64,000 bases of DNA from Rhodospirillaceae bacterium (GTDB lineage Bacteria; Pseudomonadota; Alphaproteobacteria; Rhodospirillales; JABHCV01): contig JABJHA010000012.1 of the NCBI GenBank assembly GCA_018662005.1, positions 1 to 64,000 of the forward strand, in the 5' to 3' direction. Numbering within the stretch: the first letter of the stretch is position 1; every line of letters begins with the position of its first letter. The notes beneath the pieces were generated by a model. It made no database searches and had not been told where the DNA came from. It saw only the letters and a list, made by a program, of their open reading frames with translations. Of this stretch, positions 58,960-64,000 are shown piece by piece. Made by a program: the position numbers and the translations under genes.

Positions 58960-59616
58960 ATGAGCGCCTACACACTTTATATCGGCAACAAAAACTATTC
59001 TTCGTGGTCGCTTAGGCCATGGCTGGCGATGAAAGTCGCCGGAATCCCGTTCGAGGAAAAACTGATTTTACTGTTCGATGATGACTGGAAGGCGAATATC
59101 GCCAAAGTCTCGCCATCGGCCCGGGTGCCGGTGCTTGTCGATGGCGGGCAGACAATTTGGGAAACCATGGCGATCCTGGAATACCTGGCCGAGCGCCATC
59201 CGGATAAAGGACTGTGGCCTGAAGGTCGTGAGGCCCGCGCCATGGCGCGCTCTGTATCAAATGAAATGCACGCAGGTTTTACGGCCCTGCGGGGCAACAT
59301 GCCCATGAATATCCGCAAATCCCATCCCGGCAAGGGCATGGGCGAAGGGGTCGCCGAAGACATCGCCCGTGTGTCAGAAATCTGGAACGATTGCCGTAAG
59401 CGCTTTGGCGCGGACGGGCCATTTCTGTTCGGTAAATTCTGTAATGCCGACGCCATGTTCGCGCCGGTGGTCAGCCGCCTGACCACTTTTGCCGTCGAAT
59501 TGGACGCGGTATCGGCAGCCTACCGGGACGCGGTGCAGGCGTTGCCTGAAATGATTGAATGGTCAGATGCCGGTCGGGCAGAACCCTGGACCGTGTCTGA
59601 AGACGAGATCGACTAG
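58960..59616 (+). CDS. glutathione S-transferase family protein
   Basis: 218 residues. N-terminal TLYIGNKNYSSWSLRPWLAM, then VPVLVDGGQTIWETMAILEYLAERHP, which gives the cis-Pro and Glu-Thr glutathione site, and an all-helical C-terminal domain. It differs clearly from the GST at 37637-38338. It follows queF by five bases and may be co-transcribed, though a queuosine role is unlikely. The final G of its stop is the first base of a long hairpin. Confidence 0.87.
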   Translation: MSAYTLYIGNKNYSSWSLRPWLAMKVAGIPFEEKLILLFDDDWKANIAKVSPSARVPVLVDGGQTIWETMAILEYLAERHPDKGLWPEGREARAMARSVSNEMHAGFTALRGNMPMNIRKSHPGKGMGEGVAEDIARVSEIWNDCRKRFGADGPFLFGKFCNADAMFAPVVSRLTTFAVELDAVSAAYRDAVQALPEMIEWSDAGRAEPWTVSEDEID

Positions 59617-59675
59617 AGCCGATCACACTTAAACGGAATCATTACTTGATTCAGTTTAAGTGTGTGAATCGGCTC
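59616..59675. repeat. long palindromic element 1
   Basis: Left arm GAGCCGATCACACTTAAAC (59616-59634) pairs with the right arm at 59654-59675 (GTTTAAGTGTG, three extra bases TGA bulged, ATCGGCTC) around a 19-base loop. No T-run follows, so it is not a classic intrinsic terminator, but it could end transcription from both sides or be a genome repeat. It lies between convergent genes. Confidence 0.7.
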
Positions 59676-59690
59676 GCTGTTTAAAAAATC

Positions 59691-59733
59691 GATCAGTTTT
59701 TCACGTTTCGTTCAAACTAAACGTGAACTGATC
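59691..59733. repeat. long palindromic element 2
   Basis: Left arm GATCAGTTTTTCACGTTT (59691-59708) pairs with AAACGTG-AACTGATC ending at 59733, with a three-T bulge and a 10-base loop. It touches the stop codon of the VUT-family gene. It shares design with element 1 (GATCA/TTTAAAC-like core, outer clamp), so the pair looks like two members of one palindrome family. Confidence 0.65.
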
Positions 59734-60218
59734 TAGACGAGAGCTTGTTCGCGCTTGCGGATCATCCACCAGACAAGAAACGCCCCGAGCAACTTGGAGA
59801 GGGTCATCGCGGCAATGCCGACTGGGCTTAACAGACCCAGGATGCCTAAGAACACAGCACTGTCGACGGGCGCGCCAAGCAGGCTGGAAAACAGTATGCG
59901 TTGAGACAGGGGCCGCTTGGTAAAACTGTATACGGCCCAATCTACCAGTTCACTGACCAGGAAAGCTGCGGCACTGGCGGTGGCGACAAACGGATCGGCC
60001 ATAAAATAACTGATCACCAAACCGACCAGCATCGCCAACAAAACCTTGTGGCCAATTTCACGCTGGGCAAAATCACGGACGACAAAAATAAAACCGACAG
60101 CCAACGCAACGGGTGGCCACATGGTGCCGTCAGGAAGCTCAACCAGCGGCACAACGCTAAAGGCATAGTTGACGGCGACGATCAGGGAGATGTACAGGGC
60201 GGTAAATTTATAATGCAT
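59733..60218 (-). CDS. VUT-family membrane protein, probable queuosine-precursor transporter
   Basis: 161 residues with five or six transmembrane helices, short for the family. PVALAVGFIFVVRDFAQREIGHKVLLAMLVG and GAPVDSAVFLGILG are like the VUT/YhhQ family, which imports preQ0 or preQ1. It converges on the queA-tgt-queF-GST unit and lies between it and queG, so queuosine precursor salvage is a reasonable assignment. The substrate is not proven. Its start lies upstream of a 136-bp divergent promoter region without a visible riboswitch. Confidence 0.78.
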   Translation of the reverse strand: MHYKFTALYISLIVAVNYAFSVVPLVELPDGTMWPPVALAVGFIFVVRDFAQREIGHKVLLAMLVGLVISYFMADPFVATASAAAFLVSELVDWAVYSFTKRPLSQRILFSSLLGAPVDSAVFLGILGLLSPVGIAAMTLSKLLGAFLVWWMIRKREQALV

Positions 60219-60354
60219 TTTAAGTCGTTTTCCATGTGACGTATCAAGTTGGGGCGGGTAGATATCATAGATATGATCTGTTCTGCAACACTGCCAAAAT
60301 AACCGGGTTGCACCAAATTTGCCGTGTTAAATATGGTTTTTGCGAAAGAACGCC

Positions 60355-60966
60355 ATGAGTATTGAATTTTTTCTGACGTCAATCATCGTTATTCTGCTGC
60401 CCGGAACAGGCGTTCTTTATACTCTGGCCATTGGCCTTGGTCAGGGTTTCCGGCCAAGCATTGCCGCCGCGTTTGGTTGCACTTTGGGAATACTGCCCGC
60501 CGCAACGGCCAGTATCGTTGGTCTGGCTGCCATTTTTCACGCCAGCGCCATTGCCTTCCAATTCGTCAAATATCTTGGTGTGGCTTATCTTTTTTACATG
60601 GCTTGGAACATCATACGCGATAAAGGGTTACTGGATGTCTCCGAAGAACGAACCATAACGTCACTCAGGCGCATTATTACCAATGGCATGTTGATCAACA
60701 TCCTCAATCCCAAGTTATCGTTATTTTTTCTGGCCTTCCTGCCGCAATTTGTTTCCGTAGGGTCAGAAAACGCCACACCAAATCTGATTTTCCTTGCCGC
60801 TGTTTTTATGCTGCTGACGTTCGTCGTCTTCGTTGGTTACGGTGCCTGTGCAGCCCTTGCCAGGGATTACATTATTTCCCGTCCAGCCGTCATGAAATGG
60901 TTGAAGCGTTGCTTCGCCGGGGCGTTCTGTTTTCTTGGCCTTAAACTGGCGCTTTTTGAAAGCTAG
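60355..60966 (+). CDS. LysE/RhtB-family exporter
   Basis: 203 residues from ATG 60355, five to six transmembrane segments. N-terminal LLPGTGVLYTLAIGLGQGFRPSIAAAFGCTLGI and the middle MLINILNPKLSLFFLAFLPQFV are RhtB/LysE features. Such proteins export amino acids or related compounds through the inner membrane. It ends six bases before queG and could share its promoter. Confidence 0.87.
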   Translation: MSIEFFLTSIIVILLPGTGVLYTLAIGLGQGFRPSIAAAFGCTLGILPAATASIVGLAAIFHASAIAFQFVKYLGVAYLFYMAWNIIRDKGLLDVSEERTITSLRRIITNGMLINILNPKLSLFFLAFLPQFVSVGSENATPNLIFLAAVFMLLTFVVFVGYGACAALARDYIISRPAVMKWLKRCFAGAFCFLGLKLALFES

Positions 60967-60972
60967 CTATTT

Positions 60973-62007
60973 ATGGATTTGAAAAAATCTATCCGTGAAA
61001 AGGCGCTGCAGGCTGGTTTCGATATCGTGGGCTTTGCCTCAGCAGATACCGACAGCCGGCTAGCCACTGATCTGGGCCGATATCTGGATCAAGGTCGCCA
61101 CGGCAACATGGCCTGGATGGCCCGGAACACGGATCGCAGGACATCGCCAAAAGGCTTATGGCCTGAGGTGCGCTCGGTCATCGCCCTGGGAATGAACTAC
61201 GCGCCCGTCAACGCCCCCTCCGATGCCTTAAAGCGGGGCGACCGGGGCAATATCAGTGTCTATGCACGGGGCAAAGACTACCACGATCTGGTCAAGAAAC
61301 GCCTGAAACAGATTGGTCGCTGGCTGGTCGATACCCAGGATTGCGAGATAAAAGTCTTCGTCGATACCGCGCCGGTGATGGAAAAACCGATAGCCCAAAA
61401 GGCCGGGATTGGCTGGCAAGGCAAACATACCAATCTGGTTTCACCCGACCTTGGATCGTGGTTTTTTCTGGGTGAAATCTACACCACACTAAATCTTGAT
61501 CCCGACAAACCAACACCCGACCAATGCGGCACCTGCACCCGTTGTCTGGACGCCTGTCCGACCGATGCGCTTTCCGTGCCCTACCAGATCGACCCCCGGT
61601 CCTGCATTTCCTACCTGACCATCGAGCACAAAGAAGCCATAGACGAAGACCTGGCAAGCGCCATGGGTAACCGCATCTACGGTTGCGATGATTGTCTGGA
61701 CGCCTGCCCCTGGAACAAGTTTTCATCACCCAGTCTGGAGCCGGCCTTTTTCCCAAGGGTGGAGTTGAGCGCCCCCAGATTATCGGATTTGTCAAAACTG
61801 GACGATACAGGCTTTCGTGAGTTTTTTTCCGGATCACCCATCAAACGTACCGGCCACGAACGTTTTATCCGCAATGTTCTGATCGCCATTGCCAACAGCG
61901 GTGATCAATCCCTGATAAAGGATGTGAGCTCAAGAATTGATGATCCATCCACGATTATTGCCGATACGGCCCGATGGGCACTGTCCAAGCTCGAAAAAAC
62001 GCACTAG
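60973..62007 (+). CDS. queG: epoxyqueuosine reductase
   Basis: 344 residues. VDTAPVMEKPIAQKAGIGWQGKHTN holds the catalytic aspartate and cobalamin region, and two [4Fe-4S] clusters lie in CGTCTRCLDACPTDAL and CDDCLDACPWNKF. It reduces epoxyqueuosine to queuosine in tRNA with cobalamin. The HEAT-like C-terminal end (FIRNVLIAIANSGD) is normal. With queA, tgt, queF and the VUT protein this makes five queuosine-related genes within 6 kb. Confidence 0.96.
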   Translation: MDLKKSIREKALQAGFDIVGFASADTDSRLATDLGRYLDQGRHGNMAWMARNTDRRTSPKGLWPEVRSVIALGMNYAPVNAPSDALKRGDRGNISVYARGKDYHDLVKKRLKQIGRWLVDTQDCEIKVFVDTAPVMEKPIAQKAGIGWQGKHTNLVSPDLGSWFFLGEIYTTLNLDPDKPTPDQCGTCTRCLDACPTDALSVPYQIDPRSCISYLTIEHKEAIDEDLASAMGNRIYGCDDCLDACPWNKFSSPSLEPAFFPRVELSAPRLSDLSKLDDTGFREFFSGSPIKRTGHERFIRNVLIAIANSGDQSLIKDVSSRIDDPSTIIADTARWALSKLEKTH

Positions 62008-62033
62008 TCTACGCTGTAGGGGAAGAAAAAATT

Positions 62034-62723
62034 ATGGCCACTCTTTCAGCAAGTGAATTGCGGACCATCAAGCGCGCACCGCTATTGATGAACCTTCCCG
62101 ACGGGGTTCTGGATCAATTGTTGGAACAATCCCATGTCGTTGATTACCCGCAAAACAAGCTGCTTTTCCTGCGCGGCGACCCGGCTGATCATATCTATCT
62201 GCTGCTTGATGGCTGGGTAAAAATTTTCCGCGACACAGCCGATGGCGAACAAACCGTTATCGGCATTCTCAAACCCGGCGAAACAGTTGCCGAAGCCGCT
62301 ATTTTTCTGGGCAGGGATTATCCTGCCAGTGCCGAAGTGGTCAGCCAAGCCCGCCTTTTGGAAATTCCATCGGACGCTTTTTTGAACCTGATCCGCGAAG
62401 ATGGCGAGGTCGGCATCCGCATGCTCGGCACCCTGTCCCAGCGTCTGCGTAGCCTGGTTTTGCATATCGAGCAAATTCAAGCGCGCTCGACACCCCAACG
62501 GCTGGGTGAATTCCTGCTCGGTCTGTGCAGTGAAAAAGAAGGTTCTGTCACCATTGATCTTCCGTACGATAAATCACTGGTCGCGGCGCGCCTGGGCATG
62601 AAACCCGAAAGCCTGTCGCGGGCGTTGGCCAAACTGCGTTTATACGGGGTCACCACCAACGGCCACAAAATTGAACTGAGCGATATCGTCAAACTCAGGG
62701 AATTCTGTATTAGCGGCGAGTAA
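62034..62723 (+). CDS. Crp/Fnr-family regulator (NnrR/DNR-like)
   Basis: 229 residues from ATG 62034; an in-frame start 60 bases upstream lies inside queG. cNMP-binding-like N-terminal domain (LFLRGDPADHIYLLLDGWVKIF, GETVAEAAIFLGRDYPASAEVV) and a helix-turn-helix (KSLVAARLGMKPESLSRALAKLRLYGV). No N-terminal FNR cysteine cluster is present, so it is not an oxygen-sensing FNR. The neighbour nnrS suggests nitric oxide or nitrogen-oxide control. Its stop touches the stop of nnrS. Confidence 0.85.
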   Translation: MATLSASELRTIKRAPLLMNLPDGVLDQLLEQSHVVDYPQNKLLFLRGDPADHIYLLLDGWVKIFRDTADGEQTVIGILKPGETVAEAAIFLGRDYPASAEVVSQARLLEIPSDAFLNLIREDGEVGIRMLGTLSQRLRSLVLHIEQIQARSTPQRLGEFLLGLCSEKEGSVTIDLPYDKSLVAARLGMKPESLSRALAKLRLYGVTTNGHKIELSDIVKLREFCISGE

Positions 62724-63935
62724 CTAAATTCGTGTCCTGGTCAGAATTGGCCAGTAGACAATGACAAAAACCGTATATCCCCCGGCCCACAACAATCCTG
62801 CAACGCTGATCAGGTAACTTAAACTGTCACCGGGCAACTGTTCGGGGACGATGGCGACAAGAACCCGCAGCAAAGCGCCAACAATAACCATAATGTAAGC
62901 AGCCACAATCGGCGCCCCAACCTTTAGCTCTCGCCCTGAATGGCCAAGGGAAACCCGGGTCATCATTCCCAGAACCATGGTTCCCATAGCGCCCGCCGTT
63001 AGCGCGTGCAGCCCGGCGTCGCGTTCCAACCCATCGCTAAAGTGAGCTGCCGCCATTAAGCCCAAGCCAACGGCCAGCCACAAATGCCCGACGTGCAGAA
63101 CCCAGACAAGCGGGTCATCCAGAATCAACATCGTCTTCCAGCGCACCATTCGCATAAGCAAGGCAAGGGCTGCCACCGCCGCCACAACGCCCGCACCCGG
63201 AAGGTCAAAAAGATCGAATGCTGCGGCCAGGATCAGACTGACGATGACAACCCCGGTAACATGGCCCGGGGTTTGCGTATCAACATCTATTTGCTGGCGG
63301 CGCAGGGCATTTGCAGTAAAACCGGGAATCACCCGGCCACTAATCAGGGTGACCAGCAGGACAACCACGTAAATGCCCAGGTTAAGTCCAAAACCGGCTG
63401 AGTCCGATAAAACCTGCATCGCCTCCAAATGCATCATGACGTTGGCCCCGAACAGCACGAAAAGGATGACCAGAACAATGTAGTTGCGCCTCATTTTATG
63501 GGCGAGCAGCCTTTTGCCAATATAAAGCGCCAACACAGGAATCATTGCCAGATCAACAACGGCGACAAAAACCGGCCCTGCCGGTCCGCCAAGCCACATG
63601 GCAAGACGGCCGGCGAGCCAGATCAACACCAGCAAGCCCAACTGCCAACCCCTGAACGGTCCGGTGCGGGTCCAGTTGGGCACCGCCGTCAGCAAAAATC
63701 CGGCGGCGGCGGCGATAACCAAGCCGAAGATCATTTCGTGGCCATGCCAATAAGACGGGGCGAATTCACCGGGTGTCGCGCCGTAACCCGTATAAGCCAG
63801 CACCCAGGCCAGAACCGGAACCACGCCTGACAGGCCGGCAAAGATAAAGAACGGCCTGAAGCCGGCGCTTAAAACAGCGCTGGTGTCGGCACCTTCGGGT
63901 TGGTCGTGCTCATTTATGGGAATTGGGGTGTTCAT
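62724..63935 (-). CDS. nnrS: NnrS family protein
   Basis: 403 residues, about 12 transmembrane segments, with GHEMIFGLVIAAAAGFLLTAVPNW near residue 65, VMMHLEAMQVL, and LHALTAGAMGTMVLGMMTRVSLGHSGR near 310, where the histidines are candidate haem/copper ligands. NnrS is an inner-membrane protein that protects against nitrosative stress and is found in denitrifiers. It is convergent with the Crp/Fnr gene and starts 65 bp from the window end. Confidence 0.93.
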   Translation of the reverse strand: MNTPIPINEHDQPEGADTSAVLSAGFRPFFIFAGLSGVVPVLAWVLAYTGYGATPGEFAPSYWHGHEMIFGLVIAAAAGFLLTAVPNWTRTGPFRGWQLGLLVLIWLAGRLAMWLGGPAGPVFVAVVDLAMIPVLALYIGKRLLAHKMRRNYIVLVILFVLFGANVMMHLEAMQVLSDSAGFGLNLGIYVVVLLVTLISGRVIPGFTANALRRQQIDVDTQTPGHVTGVVIVSLILAAAFDLFDLPGAGVVAAVAALALLMRMVRWKTMLILDDPLVWVLHVGHLWLAVGLGLMAAAHFSDGLERDAGLHALTAGAMGTMVLGMMTRVSLGHSGRELKVGAPIVAAYIMVIVGALLRVLVAIVPEQLPGDSLSYLISVAGLLWAGGYTVFVIVYWPILTRTRI

Positions 63936-63973
63936 CTATTTTATTTGCGCCTTTTTTTGGCCCCTTTTAAATC

Positions 63974-63995
63974 ATTGAATGGCACCATATTCAAT
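63974..63995. promoter_or_regulatory. candidate operator upstream of nnrS
   Basis: Perfect 7-bp inverted repeat ATTGAAT (63974-63980) and ATTCAAT (63989-63995) with an 8-base spacer, about 40-60 bp upstream of the nnrS ATG. The half-sites contain TTGA/TCAA as in FNR-type boxes, but the spacing is six bases longer than the usual TTGA-N6-TCAA, so the Crp/Fnr protein next door may or may not bind it. Confidence 0.35.
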
Positions 63996-64000
63996 CACCA

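Noticed and set aside
60219-60354. Possible preQ1 riboswitch before the VUT-family gene
   Set aside because: I could not find the preQ1 aptamer pattern on either strand.

Overview
The window looks like chromosome from a facultatively anaerobic alphaproteobacterium, most likely of the Rhodospirillales (Magnetospirillum/Thalassospira side). The reasons are the Thauera/Magnetospirillum-type benzoyl-CoA reductase genes, a DUF2336 protein, the R. palustris-like BadL/BadM regulator pair, a NnrS/Crp pair of the kind found in denitrifiers, and the general gene style. DNA is moderately GC-rich, tightly packed and free of insertion sequences, CRISPR arrays, rRNA or tRNA genes that I can see. No gene-free stretch exceeds 300 bp.

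Region 1 (1-6022) is ordinary: a partial gene, a small secreted protein, a 5-oxoprolinase/hydantoinase fusion, a secreted LamG-like protein and a DUF3750 protein. Region 2 (6023-19167) is an aerobic benzoate operon on the minus strand: boxC, boxB, benzoate-CoA ligase, a two-subunit GctAB-type CoA-transferase, then a periplasmic binding protein and livHMGF. An intrinsic terminator lies between the binding protein and livH. Diverging from boxC are a GNAT acetyltransferase and a cysteine-poor Rrf2 repressor, arranged like BadL/BadM. Region 3 (19151-30889) is an eleven-gene minus-strand anaerobic operon: had, oah, dch, bcrC, bcrB, bcrA, bcrD, a 3-oxoadipyl-CoA-type thiolase, iorA, iorB and a small coiled-coil protein. 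It encodes ATP-driven dearomatisation of benzoyl-CoA, the modified beta-oxidation to 3-hydroxypimelyl-CoA, and a 2-oxoacid:ferredoxin oxidoreductase that could supply reduced ferredoxin.

Region 4 (31045-38338) is the 4-hydroxybenzoate branch: an SDR, 4-hydroxybenzoyl-CoA reductase hcrCAB, a MarR regulator, an aryl-CoA ligase and a GST. The promoters of hcrC and of the ligase-marR operon share a 23-bp palindrome with the same spacing to the start codon, so I infer a MarR regulon. Region 5 (38441-48149) holds a DUF2336 protein, a 3-hydroxyacyl-CoA dehydrogenase, a DUF2478 NTPase-like protein, an EamA transporter and a korC-FAD protein-korA-korB module. KorABC is the known 2-oxoglutarate-driven electron source for benzoyl-CoA reductase in Azoarcus/Thauera-type bacteria.

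Region 6 (48242-64000) is mostly housekeeping: ABC-F ATPase, an NADP-dependent reductase, aspS, an FtsZ paralogue lacking the usual C-terminal peptide, a NiCoT/UreH-like transporter, a membrane-bound ClpP-like protein, a queuosine set (queA, tgt, queF, a VUT-family transporter, queG), GST, LysE, a Crp/Fnr regulator and NnrS. Taken together the window describes uptake and CoA activation of benzoate and 4-hydroxybenzoate, convergence on benzoyl-CoA, and a choice between an oxygen-dependent (Box) and a ferredoxin/ATP-dependent (Bcr) ring attack encoded side by side. boxA, boxD, a dedicated bcr ferredoxin and glutaryl-CoA dehydrogenase are not in the window.
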